Position numbers and translations under genes: made by a program
The notes under the pieces: generated by a model
Told to the model about the DNA's origin: nothing
Databases searched by the model: none
What the model saw: only the letters and a program-made list of their open reading frames with translations
Shown: piece after piece, positions 27,223 through 38,143 of the stretch
How the letters are laid out: each line of letters begins with the position of its first letter
Position numbering within the stretch: the first letter of the stretch is position 1
Assembly: GCA_907163075.1 (NCBI GenBank)
Contig: CAJQTY010000001.1
Location: forward strand, 744,001-808,000
Reading direction: 5' to 3'
Length of the DNA stretch: 64,000 nucleotides
Source: an uncultured Rhodocyclaceae bacterium
GTDB lineage: Bacteria > Pseudomonadota > Gammaproteobacteria > Burkholderiales > Rhodocyclaceae

Positions 27223-28494
27223 ATGCGAGCAATCACTCCCCCACCGGCATTGATCCTGATGCTCGCGCTGGGTGCCGCCAACCCGGCGCCGGCACAGGAA
27301 ACGGCCATCGGCAGGACGGTCGAAAGCCTGCTCGATTTCGCCAGGGAGAGCAATCCGGAATACGCGTCGATGCGCTACGAAGCGGAGGCGGCCGGCGAAC
27401 GCGTAGCGCCGGCGGGCGCGCTGCCCGATCCGCGACTGCGAACGGAAATAATGGACATCACCCGAATGGGTGAGCAAAATCCCACCCTGAATCCGAGCAA
27501 GGTCGGCAGTACCAAATACACACTGATGCAGGATTTGCCGTGGTACGGCAAGCGCGACCTAAAGCGCGAGATCGCCGAACTCGACGCCGAGGGCGCGCAA
27601 GGGCGGGCGCGTGGCACCTGGGCCGAACTCGCAGCGCGCATCAAGGCGGCCCATGCCCAGTTGTACTACGTCAATCGAAACGAACGGCTGAGCAGCGAGA
27701 TCCTTGAACTGATGGTGCGCCTGGAAAAGATTGCCCAGGTCCGCTATGCCGGCGGACTGGCCGTGCAGCAGGACGTGATCCGGGCGCAGGTCGAGCAGAC
27801 CGGCATGCAATCGGAACTGATCGCCCTCGAAAACGAACGCACGCAGCTTCGCGCGAGGTTGAACGCCCTGCTCGCGCGTCCGGCCGGCGCCAGGCTGGCC
27901 GACCCGGACAGCCTGCGTCCCTTGCCGGCACCGGTGAAGCTCGACTACGCGGCGCTAGAAGAGCGCGTGCGCAGTCGCAATCCAGTCCTTTTTGCCGAAG
28001 AGGCGCGCATCAAGTCCGCCGAGAAAAGCCGCGAGCTGGCCTACAAGAACCGCTATCCCGACTTCACGCTGGGCATTGCCCCGACCCAGTATCAAAGCGC
28101 GATCAGGGAGTGGGAAGTGATGTTCGAATTCAACATCCCGCTTCAGCAATCGTCGCGCCGCGCCCAGGAACGCGAATCCGAGTCCATGCTGTCGGCAGCC
28201 CGGTCGCGCAAGGAAGCGGCGGCGAACCAGGTACTCGCCGATCTCGCGGAAAACCTCTCGGCCATCGAGGCTGCCCGGCGCACCGAAATGCTGGCGACGA
28301 ACCGGCTGCTGCCGCAGGCTGAGTTGACGTTCAGCGCCGCGCTCGCTGGCTACGAGAACGGAAAAGTGGATTTTGCCACGCTGCTCGAAGCCCAGAAGCA
28401 AATCCGGCAAGCGAAGCAGAGCCGGATCAAGGCACAGACTGAAGCGCAGATGCGCCTTGCCGAAATAGAAAAACTCCTGGGAGAAGAACTATGA
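27223..28494 (+). CDS. cusC: Outer-membrane efflux channel CusC (TolC family)
   Basis: The 423-residue protein has a signal peptide and two outer-membrane-efflux repeats rich in amphipathic helices, with the N-terminal segment LLDFARESNPEYASMRYEAEAAGERV and a late LTFSAALAGYENGKVDFATLLEAQ motif typical of heavy-metal RND channels. It forms the trimeric outer-membrane exit duct for CusBA. Its stop overlaps the start of cusB by 4 bp (ATGA), so the two are translationally coupled. Confidence 0.9.
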   Translation: MRAITPPPALILMLALGAANPAPAQETAIGRTVESLLDFARESNPEYASMRYEAEAAGERVAPAGALPDPRLRTEIMDITRMGEQNPTLNPSKVGSTKYTLMQDLPWYGKRDLKREIAELDAEGAQGRARGTWAELAARIKAAHAQLYYVNRNERLSSEILELMVRLEKIAQVRYAGGLAVQQDVIRAQVEQTGMQSELIALENERTQLRARLNALLARPAGARLADPDSLRPLPAPVKLDYAALEERVRSRNPVLFAEEARIKSAEKSRELAYKNRYPDFTLGIAPTQYQSAIREWEVMFEFNIPLQQSSRRAQERESESMLSAARSRKEAAANQVLADLAENLSAIEAARRTEMLATNRLLPQAELTFSAALAGYENGKVDFATLLEAQKQIRQAKQSRIKAQTEAQMRLAEIEKLLGEEL

Positions 28495-30152
28495 GCGCAG
28501 GAAATCCCGGCGGGATGAAACATGGCGGCGGATTCACCGGATTAACGGGATTGACGATCGGCCTCGCGCTCGGCGTGATTGTCGCCGGTGCCGCTGGCTA
28601 CTGGCTGGGAACTCGTGGCGCAACGCACCAGAGCGCCGGCGCCGTGGCCGTTTCCGCTGCGGCCGGGGCCGCCGCAGATAGCGGCCGGAAAGAACGCAAA
28701 CTGCTTTACTACCGCAACCCGATGGGACTGCCCGACACCTCGCCGACGCCCAAGAAAGACCCGATGGGCATGGACTACATCGCCGTCTTCGAGGGCGAGG
28801 ACGACAATGACCCGGACGCGGCCAGGCAGATCAGGATCAGCACTGAAAAAGTGCAGAAGCTTGGCGTGCGGACCGAAGCCGCCCAGCTTCGCAGCCTGGA
28901 CAGGACAGTGCGTGCGGCCGGTCGCATCGAAGCTGACGAGCGGAAAACCTACACCATTTCGCCAAAGTTCGAAGGTTACGTCGAGCGCCTGCACGTCAAC
29001 ATTACCGGACAGGCCGTCGGCAAGGGACAGCCCTTGCTTGAAGTGTACAGCCCGGAACTGGTTTCCGCGCAGCGCGAATACGCCATCGCCATACAAGGCG
29101 TCGATGCGCTCAAGGACGCCGAAGGATCGGCCCGGTCGGGGATGAAGCAGTTGGCTGACGCCAGCCTGCAACGCCTGAAGAACTGGGATATTTCGGATGC
29201 GCAGATCAAGGCGTTGAGCGGATCCGGCGAAGCCAGACGGACCCTCATCCTCCGCTCGCCGGTGTCGGGCATCGTGACCGAGAAGAAGGTGCTGCAAGGG
29301 ATGCGCTTCATGCCGGGCGAAGCGCTTTACCAGATCGCCGACCTTTCTTCGGTATGGGTGGTCGCCGACGTCTTCGAACAGGACATCGGCCTGATCACGC
29401 TCGGCGCCGTGGCGAAGGTCCGCATCAACGCCTACCCGGACAAGTCGTTCGAAGGCAAGGTCAGCTACGTTTATCCGACGCTGAACGCGACGACGCGTAC
29501 CGTGCCGGTTCGTGTCGAACTGGCCAACCCCGGCCAGCTGTTGAAACCCGCCATGTTCGCACAGGTAGAGTTACCCGTAGCGGCCAAGGGGAGCGTGGTT
29601 ACGATTCCCGCATCGGCCGTGATCGACAGCGGAACGCGCCAGATCGTACTGCTCGAAAAGGGTGAAGGACGCTTCGAACCGCGCGAGGTCAGGCTCGGTG
29701 CGCGCAGCGACACGCATGTCGAAGTCATTGAAGGGGTGAAGGACGGCGAACCGGTGGTGGTCGCCGCCAATTTCCTGATCGATGCCGAAAGCAACCTCCG
29801 GGCGGCCGTCGGCGGCTTCGGCCAGGCCGCTTCGGCAACGAACGAAAAAGCGGCCGGGCAGGCCGCCAGCCACCGCGCCGAGGGAACGGTCGAGGAAATC
29901 GACGCCAAAGCCGGTACGGTCAGTCTCACGCATAGCCCGATCGCCAGCCTCAAGTGGCCGACCATGACCATGGAATTCAAGGTGGCCAATGACTCGCTGC
30001 TCAAGGTGCTGAAGCCCGGCGCCAAGGTGTCGGCCGAGTTCGTCGAGCGCCAGCCGGGCGAATGGGTCATCACCAGTGTCAACCCGATTAACCCGACGGC
30101 GACGGGCAAAGGCGCGCCAGCCCCCGCCGCCGACGCGCACGCCGGCCATTAA
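28491..30152 (+). CDS. cusB: Membrane-fusion protein CusB with fused CusF-like C-terminus
   Basis: The 553-residue adaptor has an N-terminal membrane anchor (GLTIGLALGVIVAGAAGYWLG), a heavy-metal-binding segment (YYRNPMGLPDTSPTPKKDPMGMDY), and the barrel-sandwich/lipoyl and beta-barrel regions of HlyD-type adaptors (GRIEADERKTYTISPKF, ILRSPVSGIVTEKKVLQG, SSVWVVADVFEQDIG). Beyond residue about 460 it has a second metal domain: AEGTVEEIDAKAGTVSLTHSP and WPTMTMEFKV, matching CusF. E. coli CusB lacks this extension. It links CusA to CusC in the periplasm. Confidence 0.93.
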   Translation: MSAGNPGGMKHGGGFTGLTGLTIGLALGVIVAGAAGYWLGTRGATHQSAGAVAVSAAAGAAADSGRKERKLLYYRNPMGLPDTSPTPKKDPMGMDYIAVFEGEDDNDPDAARQIRISTEKVQKLGVRTEAAQLRSLDRTVRAAGRIEADERKTYTISPKFEGYVERLHVNITGQAVGKGQPLLEVYSPELVSAQREYAIAIQGVDALKDAEGSARSGMKQLADASLQRLKNWDISDAQIKALSGSGEARRTLILRSPVSGIVTEKKVLQGMRFMPGEALYQIADLSSVWVVADVFEQDIGLITLGAVAKVRINAYPDKSFEGKVSYVYPTLNATTRTVPVRVELANPGQLLKPAMFAQVELPVAAKGSVVTIPASAVIDSGTRQIVLLEKGEGRFEPREVRLGARSDTHVEVIEGVKDGEPVVVAANFLIDAESNLRAAVGGFGQAASATNEKAAGQAASHRAEGTVEEIDAKAGTVSLTHSPIASLKWPTMTMEFKVANDSLLKVLKPGAKVSAEFVERQPGEWVITSVNPINPTATGKGAPAPAADAHAGH

Positions 30153-30174
30153 CGAGTAACAGGGGAACTTCGCG

Positions 30175-33100
30175 ATGCTGGCCAAAATCATCGACTGGTC
30201 GGGCCGGAACCGCTTTCTGGTTTTGCTCGCCACCCTGTTCATCGTCCTCTGGGGTGTATTCGCCGTCCTCAGGACGCCGATCGACGCACTACCCGATCTC
30301 TCCGACGTGCAGGTCATCGTCTACACCGAGTACCCCGGCCAGGCGCCGCAGGTGGTCGAGGATCAGGTCACCTACCCGCTGACGACGTCGATGCTGTCGG
30401 TGCCGAAGTCGAAGGTCGTGCGCGGTTTCTCGTTCTTTGGCGCCTCCTTCGTCTACATCATCTTTGAAGACGGCACCGACATCTACTGGGCGCGCTCGCG
30501 CGTGCTGGAATACCTCAACTTCGCCGCCGGACGCATGCCCAGGGGCGTCACGCCGCAACTCGGGCCGGATGCCACCGGCGTCGGCTGGGTCTATCAGTAC
30601 GTGCTGCTGGCCAAGGACAAGACGCTGGCCGAACTGCGCTCGATCCAGGACTGGTATGTCCGTTACCAGCTGAGCAAGGCGCAGGGCGTCGCCGAAGTGG
30701 CGTCGATCGGCGGCTTTGTGCAGACCTACCAGGTGACGGTCGACCCGGTCCGGCTGCGTTCCTACGGCATTCCGCTGATGAAGGTCGCGCAGGTGATCCG
30801 CGATTCGAACCGCGACGTCGGCGGACGCGCCGTGGAAATGGCCGAAACCGAGTACATGGTGCGCGGCAAGGGCTATCTGCGTGGCAAGGGCGATATCGAG
30901 ATGCTGGTCGTCAAGGCCGACAGGGGAACCCCGGTGCTGATCCGCGACATCGCCCGTGTCGAACTGGTCCCCGACGAGCGGCGCGGCCTCACCGAACTCA
31001 ACGGCGAGGGTGAAGTGGTGTCGGGCATCGCCATGGCCCGTTATGGCCAGAACGCCCTGGAAGTCATCAGCAACCTGAAGGCGAAAATCGAGGAAATCGG
31101 CCCCGGTCTGCCCGCCGGCGTTACGGTCGAGACCGTCTATGACCGTTCGGAACTCATCCATCGCGCCATCGAGACGCTGAAAAGAACGCTCATCGAAGAG
31201 TCGATCATCGTCGCGCTGGTGTGCCTCGTCTTCCTGATGCACGTACGCAGCGCGCTGGTCGCCATCCTGATGCTGCCCGTCGGCATCCTGATCTCTTTCA
31301 TCGCCATGCGCCTGCTGGGCATGAACTCCAACCTGATGAGCCTCGGCGGCATTGCCATCGCCATCGGCGCCATGATCGATGCCGCCATCGTCATGATCGA
31401 GAACGCGCACAAGCACCTGGAAAGGCTGGAACAGCGCCGTGTCGGTCATTCCGGCGCAAGCGGTGATCCGGCCGGAAACCAGGCCACCGGGATTCCGGCC
31501 TTCGCCGGAATGACGGAGCGCGCCGAAGCCATGCTGGCCGCGTGCAAGGAAGTCGGCCCGGCCCTGTTCTTCTCGCTGCTCATCATCACCGTCTCCTTCC
31601 TGCCGGTGTTCAGCCTGGAAGGCCAGGAAGGGCGGCTGTTCTCGCCGCTGGCCTATACTAAGACGTTTGCCATGGCCGGCGCGGCGATGCTTTCGGTGAC
31701 GCTGGTGCCGGTGCTGATGATGCTGTTCATTCGCGGCAAGATCATGCCGGAAGCGAAAAACCCGGTGAATCGCTTCCTGATCTGGATCTATCGGCCGATC
31801 ATCGCCGCCGTGCTGCGCTGGAAAAAACTGACCATCCTTCTCGCGGTACTGGCCCTCGGCGTCTCGATCTACCCGGCCACCAGGCTCGGCTCCGAGTTCA
31901 TGCCGACGCTCAACGAAGGGACGCTGCTGTACATGCCGACTTCGCTGCCCGGCCTGTCGATCACCAAGGCCGCCGAGCTCATGCAGACGCAGAACAAGAT
32001 CATCAAGAGCTTCCCCGAAGTCGCGTCGGTCTATGGCAAGGCCGGCCGCGCCAACACGGCGACCGATCCGGCGCCAACCGAAATGTTCGAAACGGTGATC
32101 AACCTCAAGCCGGATTCCGAATGGCGTGCCGGCATGACGACCGACAAGCTGATCGCCGAGCTCGACAAGGCGCTGCAGTTCCCCGGCGTGGCGAACGCCT
32201 GGACGATGCCGATCAAGGCGCGCATCGACATGCTGTCGACCGGTATCCGGACGCCGATCGGCATCAAGGTCTTCGGCAAGAACCTCGATGAAATGGAGAA
32301 GCTGGCCAAGGAAATCGAGGCCGTGGTGAAAAACGTGCCAGGCACCACCAGTGCCTTCGCCGAGCGCATCACCGGCGGCTTTTATCTGAACATCGAACCG
32401 GACCGCGAACAGCTGGCGCGCTACGGACTGTCGGTTGGCGAATTGCAGGATGTGATAGGTACCGCCCTTGGCGGTGAGATGGTGACCACCACCGTCGAAG
32501 GCCGGGAGCGCTACGGCGTCACCGTACGTTATCCGCGCGAGATGCGCTCCGACGCGCAGCAGATTGCCCGCGAAATCCTCGTCCCGACCATGGACGGGGC
32601 CATGATCCCGCTCGGGCAGGTGGCCAGGGTCGTCGTCGCCAAGGGAACGCCGGGCATCCGCACCGAGAACGGCCTGCTTTCGGCGTATATCTACGTCGAC
32701 ATCCGTGACCGCGACATCGGCGGCTACGTCGCCGATGCGAAGAAAGCGGTGGCCGATCAGGTCAAGTTCCCGGCTGGCTACTACGTCACCTGGAGCGGCC
32801 AGTTCGAGAACATGGAACACGCCATCGAGAAGATGAAACTCGTCATCCCGATCACGCTGTTGTCGATCTTCCTGCTGCTTTATCTCAATTTTCGGCGCCT
32901 TACCGAGACGTTCATCGTCATGCTCTCCGTCCCCTTCGCGCTGGTCGGCGGCGTCTGGCTGATGTGGCTGCTCGGCTACAACCTCTCGGTCGCGGTGGCC
33001 GTCGGCTTTATCGCACTGGCCGGGGTGGCCGCCGAAACCGGCGTGATCATGCTAATTTACCTTGATCACGCGTGGGAAGCGATCAAGGCCGAGTGCCGTG

Positions 33101-33375
33101 AATCAGGGCGCGCACCCGACGTCGGTGATCTGTACGCGGCGGTGATGGAAGGCGCCGTCGAACGCGTGCGGCCGAAGATGATGACGGTGGTGGCGATCAT
33201 GGCCGGCCTGCTGCCGATCATGTGGGGCACCGGCACCGGCTCGGAAGTGATGAGCCGCATCGCCGCGCCGATGGTCGGCGGCATGGTGTCGTCGACCGTG
33301 CTGACGCTGGCCGTGATCCCGGCGATCTACACGCTGGTCAAGCAGTGGCGGATCAAGCGCGGACTGGAACGATAG
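30175..33375 (+). CDS. cusA: Copper/silver RND efflux pump CusA
   Basis: The 1066-residue inner-membrane RND pump of the heavy-metal (HME) subfamily shows RNRFLVLLATLFIVLWG at the N-terminus, DLSDVQVIVYTEYPGQAPQ, the TM4 segment LGGIAIAIGAMIDAAIVMIENAHKHLE with its charged residues, and the C-terminal MSRIAAPMVGGMVSS. The periplasmic domain has the methionine-containing segments expected of Cu/Ag pumps. It exports Cu(I)/Ag(I) using the proton gradient through CusBC. Residues about 424-447 are encoded by a palindromic repeat inserted in frame, described separately. Otherwise the length is normal. Confidence 0.95.
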   Translation: MLAKIIDWSGRNRFLVLLATLFIVLWGVFAVLRTPIDALPDLSDVQVIVYTEYPGQAPQVVEDQVTYPLTTSMLSVPKSKVVRGFSFFGASFVYIIFEDGTDIYWARSRVLEYLNFAAGRMPRGVTPQLGPDATGVGWVYQYVLLAKDKTLAELRSIQDWYVRYQLSKAQGVAEVASIGGFVQTYQVTVDPVRLRSYGIPLMKVAQVIRDSNRDVGGRAVEMAETEYMVRGKGYLRGKGDIEMLVVKADRGTPVLIRDIARVELVPDERRGLTELNGEGEVVSGIAMARYGQNALEVISNLKAKIEEIGPGLPAGVTVETVYDRSELIHRAIETLKRTLIEESIIVALVCLVFLMHVRSALVAILMLPVGILISFIAMRLLGMNSNLMSLGGIAIAIGAMIDAAIVMIENAHKHLERLEQRRVGHSGASGDPAGNQATGIPAFAGMTERAEAMLAACKEVGPALFFSLLIITVSFLPVFSLEGQEGRLFSPLAYTKTFAMAGAAMLSVTLVPVLMMLFIRGKIMPEAKNPVNRFLIWIYRPIIAAVLRWKKLTILLAVLALGVSIYPATRLGSEFMPTLNEGTLLYMPTSLPGLSITKAAELMQTQNKIIKSFPEVASVYGKAGRANTATDPAPTEMFETVINLKPDSEWRAGMTTDKLIAELDKALQFPGVANAWTMPIKARIDMLSTGIRTPIGIKVFGKNLDEMEKLAKEIEAVVKNVPGTTSAFAERITGGFYLNIEPDREQLARYGLSVGELQDVIGTALGGEMVTTTVEGRERYGVTVRYPREMRSDAQQIAREILVPTMDGAMIPLGQVARVVVAKGTPGIRTENGLLSAYIYVDIRDRDIGGYVADAKKAVADQVKFPAGYYVTWSGQFENMEHAIEKMKLVIPITLLSIFLLLYLNFRRLTETFIVMLSVPFALVGGVWLMWLLGYNLSVAVAVGFIALAGVAAETGVIMLIYLDHAWEAIKAECRESGRAPDVGDLYAAVMEGAVERVRPKMMTVVAIMAGLLPIMWGTGTGSEVMSRIAAPMVGGMVSSTVLTLAVIPAIYTLVKQWRIKRGLER
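31445..31515. repeat. REP/BIME-type repeat inserted in frame within cusA
   Basis: The 71-bp element starts GTCATTCCGGCG and ends CGCCGGAATGAC, a perfect 12-bp inverted pair, and contains the inner hairpin ATTCCGGC/GCCGGAAT. It matches the intergenic repeats at 18404 and 24451. It translates as HSGASGDPAG to IPAFAGMTE within the loop after TM4, exactly where homologous pumps have an unrelated hydrophilic segment. The reading frame of cusA stays open. Confidence 0.85.
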
Positions 33376-33385
33376 GTAGCGTCGC

Positions 33386-33473
33386 AGGTCGGAAAAGCGC
33401 AGCGCATTCCGACGCCCTGCCTGCGCTAACTCCAAGGCCGCATGTCGCAAGGCGCCTTCGGTTTTTCCGACCG
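33386..33473. repeat. Dispersed palindromic repeat (AGGTCGGAAAAGCGCAGCG family), copy 2
   Basis: It starts CAGGTCGGAAAAGCGCAGCG and ends GGTTTTTCCGACC, with the ends complementary, directly after the cusA stop. It may end or stabilise the operon transcript. Confidence 0.7.
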
Positions 33474-33634
33474 ACCAGGGCGCGGGGCGGACCTCGGCTA
33501 CGGTAGAATCAGGGCTTGCAAGCAAACCGCCCCGGGAGCGGAGACATCCAGCGGAAAAAGCCGCGATTTTCGCCGTGGCCGCCGTGCTTGGATCGCGTTT
33601 CCGGTTTCAATTCTCATCTCATATCGAACAAACA

Positions 33635-35296
<1,662 letters not shown>

Positions 35297-35299
<3 letters not shown>

Positions 35300-35491
35300 T
35301 GTGCTGTTGCACGCGGTCTGGAACTCATGCAGTCAGCAGGCAGGGCGGAACAGCGCAGCGCCTTCCGCCATACAAGCCCCGCCGTCTGAGCCCCATTCGG
35401 CGGCTAACGCTACGCTCATCCGCCCTACGCACTTTATTGCCCAAGCGGCGTAGCTTTCAAATAAGCGTCAGCAAGATCGGATCACGACAAG
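35297..35491. mobile_element. MITE-like non-autonomous derivative of the IS630 element
   Basis: On the minus strand this stretch is collinear with 20857 to about 21040, the right end of the decayed IS630 copy. The sub-terminal 30 nt (35450-35479) match 20871-20900 at 28 positions, followed by the same GC-rich palindrome and a shared GTTCCAGAC. Its left end reads CTAGTGTGCTGTTGC, resembling the IS end CTAGTGTAGTGTTGC. It contains no gene. The element begins in the ettA stop codon and fills most of the gap to 35637. Confidence 0.65.
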
Positions 35492-35521
35492 GCCGCCCGC
35501 GATTACGGCTGCGCCCAAGAC

Positions 35522-35555
35522 AAAAGACCCGCAAAGTAAACTTTGCGGGTCTTTT
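35522..35555. terminator. Bidirectional rho-independent terminator
   Basis: A perfect 15-bp stem (AAAAGACCCGCAAAG with its complement) has a 4-nt loop and A/T tracts on both sides, so it can act on both strands. It lies between ettA and the convergent small gene at 35638. Confidence 0.85.
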
Positions 35556-35637
35556 CTATTCCCCGAAAACCCGCACAATGCCGGAAATCGGTGGATTCGT
35601 TCCGGTTGGCCGCGCCTCCGGCGCAGCCAACCGTTGA

Positions 35638-35922
35638 TCAATGTTCGGAGCGAAGGCTGGCGGCGAAGGCCGCTTCCATGCTTTCGGGAAACTGGAACTG
35701 CGTAAAGGCACGGTGAATCTCGGCTTCATTGCCACCGGCGCTGTGATCCTGGAAGCGAATACCCAGCGGACGGCCATTGGAGGCCAGCGTCGAAAAGGCA
35801 AAGCGCCAGCGCTGTGCTTCGGCAAGACGCTCGCGCAGTTCACGTTCATTGCTGATCGCAACACCGGCTTGTTTCAAGGAATCAAGAAACTCATCAAACG
35901 ACTCGGTACTCAGACTACCCAT
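35638..35922 (-). CDS. Small hypothetical protein, convergent to ettA
   Basis: The 94-residue acidic, probably helical protein begins MGSLSTESFDEFLDSLKQAGV and has a central LRERLAEAQRWRFAFSTLASNG, then GIRFQDHSAGGNEAEIHRAF. The ATG at 35922 has GGAG 6 bp upstream. No signal peptide, membrane helix or known domain is recognised. A shared terminator lies after its stop codon. Its function is unknown. Confidence 0.65.
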   Translation of the reverse strand: MGSLSTESFDEFLDSLKQAGVAISNERELRERLAEAQRWRFAFSTLASNGRPLGIRFQDHSAGGNEAEIHRAFTQFQFPESMEAAFAASLRSEH

Positions 35923-36108
35923 CTTCAACTCCGTTGGTTCAGTGGATATTCACCCTGTGCCTTATAACGCGCCTTCCTGAAAGCGGTTGACACGCTGACA
36001 TGGAAAATGAAAGCGAACGTTCGGCGCCCGATGCGTTCCCTGATCGATTGCCGATGTTGCTTTTACATCAACGGGTTAAAATAGCGATCCCTGTTCGCGA
36101 AGGCCTTC

Positions 36109-38001
36109 ATGACCACTAGACTCAAGACGCTGGAACTCCTTGCACCGGCGAAAAATTCCGATTTCGGCATCGAAGCCATCACGCACGGCGCCGACGCAGT
36201 GTATATCGGCGGTCCGGCCTTCGGTGCCCGTGCCAATGCCGGCAACCCGGTCGCCGACATCGAGCGGCTGGCCACCTACGCCCATCGTTTCAACGCCCGC
36301 GTTCTTGTCGCGCTCAATACCATTGTCAAGGACGACGAACTGGACGAGGCCAGGCGACTGGTCTGGCAGCTCCACGACGCGGGTGCCGACGCACTGATCG
36401 TGCAGGACATGGGACTGCTCGAACTCGATCTGCCGCCGATCGAATTGCACGCCAGTACGCAAACAGATATCCGGAGCCCGGAAAAAGCCCGCTTTCTTGC
36501 GGACGTCGGTTTTTCGCAGATCGTCCTGGCGCGCGAACTCTCGCTCGAACAGATTCGCGCCATTGCCGGATGCACGACGGCGACGCTCGAATTTTTCGTG
36601 CATGGGGCGCTCTGCGTGAGTTACAGCGGCCTGTGCAACATCAGCCACGCGCAGACAGGGCGCAGCGCCAACCGCGGCGACTGTTCCCAGGCCTGCCGGC
36701 TGCCGTACACGCTGACCGACCAGGAAGGCCAGGTCGTCGCCGGCGACAAGCACCTGCTGTCGATGAAGGACAATGACCAGAGCGCCAACCTGCGTGCGCT
36801 GATCGACGCCGGCATCCGCTCGTTCAAGATCGAAGGACGGCTGAAGGATCTTTCCTACGTCAAGAACATCACCGCCTACTATCGCCAGCAGCTCGACGAA
36901 ATCATCGCCGAACAGCCGGGCTACCGCCGCAGCTCGTCCGGGCGCAGCCGAGTTTTCTTTACGCCGCGGCCGGAGAAGACTTTCAACCGCGGCTCGACCG
37001 ACTACTTCCTGAACGATCGCCAGGCCGATATCGGCGCCTTCGAGTCGCCGAAATTCATCGGCGAGAAAATCGGTGAAGTCATCAAGACCGGGCGCACGAC
37101 CTTTGACGTAAGCAGTAACGCGCCTCTGCACAATGGCGACGGGATCACCTTCTTCAACGCCGACAACGAACTGACCGGCATGCGCATCAACCTCGCCGAA
37201 CCTGCAGGTAACGGCTACCGGCTTTCCCCGGCGCTGGTCGACGGCCAACTGCCGGCTGGACTACGGGTCGGCACGCCGATACATCGCAATCGCGACCAGG
37301 CCTTCGAGCGCCAGTTAGAGAAGGCGTCGGCCGAGCGACGCATTCCCCTAAGCCTGCGCTTCGCGGAAACCGCCGACGGCTTTGCTCTGCGGCTGTGCGA
37401 CGATGAAGGCATAAGCGCCGTTGCCCACCTGACAAACGCCAGGGAAGCGGCGCAAAATGCCGAACGCGCGCTGAGCTCCCTGCGTGAGAACCTGGGCAAA
37501 CTCGGGACGACGATCTACAGCGCGGAAGCGATCGAACTGGACATCGCCGCGCCCTGGTTCATCCCGGCGTCAGCAGTCAATGCGCTACGCCGCGCTGCCG
37601 TCGAAGCGCTCGACGCGGCCAGGATCGCCGCCTACAAACGCCCGGCCCGGCGCGCCGCGCTTGAGCCGCCCGCCCGCTACCCGCAGGAAATGCTGAGCTA
37701 CCTGGGCAACGTGTTCAACGAGAAAGCCCGCGCCTTCTACGAAAAACACGGAGTTCGCGTCATCGAGCCGGCCTACGAGTGCCACGCGGAAAAAGGCGAC
37801 GTGCCGCTGATGATCACCAAGCACTGCCTGCGCTACAGTTTCAACCTTTGTCCCAAGCAGGTCAAAGGCATTCGTCCGGACCCGATGATCCTGATCAACG
37901 GCGATGAAAAACTGACCCTGCGCTTCGATTGCAAGCCGTGTGAAATGCACGTCATCGGCAAACTGAAGAAAAACCGGACGATTCAGCTCACGGTCAGGTA
38001 A
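36109..38001 (+). CDS. rlhA: 23S rRNA hydroxylation protein RlhA (peptidase U32 family)
   Basis: The 630-residue protein matches the U32 family along its length: LELLAPAKNSDFGIEAITHGADAVYIGGP, IELHASTQTDIRS, LEFFVHGALCVSYSGLC, GRSANRGDCSQACRLPY and SFKIEGRLKDLSYVKN. The long C-terminal half, with MITKHCLRYSFNLCPKQ and FDCKPCEMHVIGK, distinguishes RlhA (YdcP, about 650 residues) from the shorter TrhP (YegQ). Conserved cysteines may hold a metal or iron-sulfur centre. RlhA makes 5-hydroxycytidine at position 2501 of 23S rRNA in E. coli. It stands alone here. Confidence 0.88.
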   Translation: MTTRLKTLELLAPAKNSDFGIEAITHGADAVYIGGPAFGARANAGNPVADIERLATYAHRFNARVLVALNTIVKDDELDEARRLVWQLHDAGADALIVQDMGLLELDLPPIELHASTQTDIRSPEKARFLADVGFSQIVLARELSLEQIRAIAGCTTATLEFFVHGALCVSYSGLCNISHAQTGRSANRGDCSQACRLPYTLTDQEGQVVAGDKHLLSMKDNDQSANLRALIDAGIRSFKIEGRLKDLSYVKNITAYYRQQLDEIIAEQPGYRRSSSGRSRVFFTPRPEKTFNRGSTDYFLNDRQADIGAFESPKFIGEKIGEVIKTGRTTFDVSSNAPLHNGDGITFFNADNELTGMRINLAEPAGNGYRLSPALVDGQLPAGLRVGTPIHRNRDQAFERQLEKASAERRIPLSLRFAETADGFALRLCDDEGISAVAHLTNAREAAQNAERALSSLRENLGKLGTTIYSAEAIELDIAAPWFIPASAVNALRRAAVEALDAARIAAYKRPARRAALEPPARYPQEMLSYLGNVFNEKARAFYEKHGVRVIEPAYECHAEKGDVPLMITKHCLRYSFNLCPKQVKGIRPDPMILINGDEKLTLRFDCKPCEMHVIGKLKKNRTIQLTVR

Positions 38002-38143
38002 GCCGCGATGTAGCGCGCAGACCAGGAGATTCATCGAAGTTTCTCCGTGGGTGCGGCGCGAAACCACTTTTTGCCCGCGCTTTTCGCCGCAAGGGAACGC
38101 GGATTGGCGGCAAAGCCGGCATGAAACGCCGGCCCGGAAAGAA

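Noticed and set aside
30289-32820. An 843-codon open frame on the minus strand opposite cusA
   Set aside because: It is an antisense shadow of a high-GC gene, with no ribosome-binding site and a His/Arg/Asp-rich low-complexity translation; cusA is unambiguous on the plus strand.
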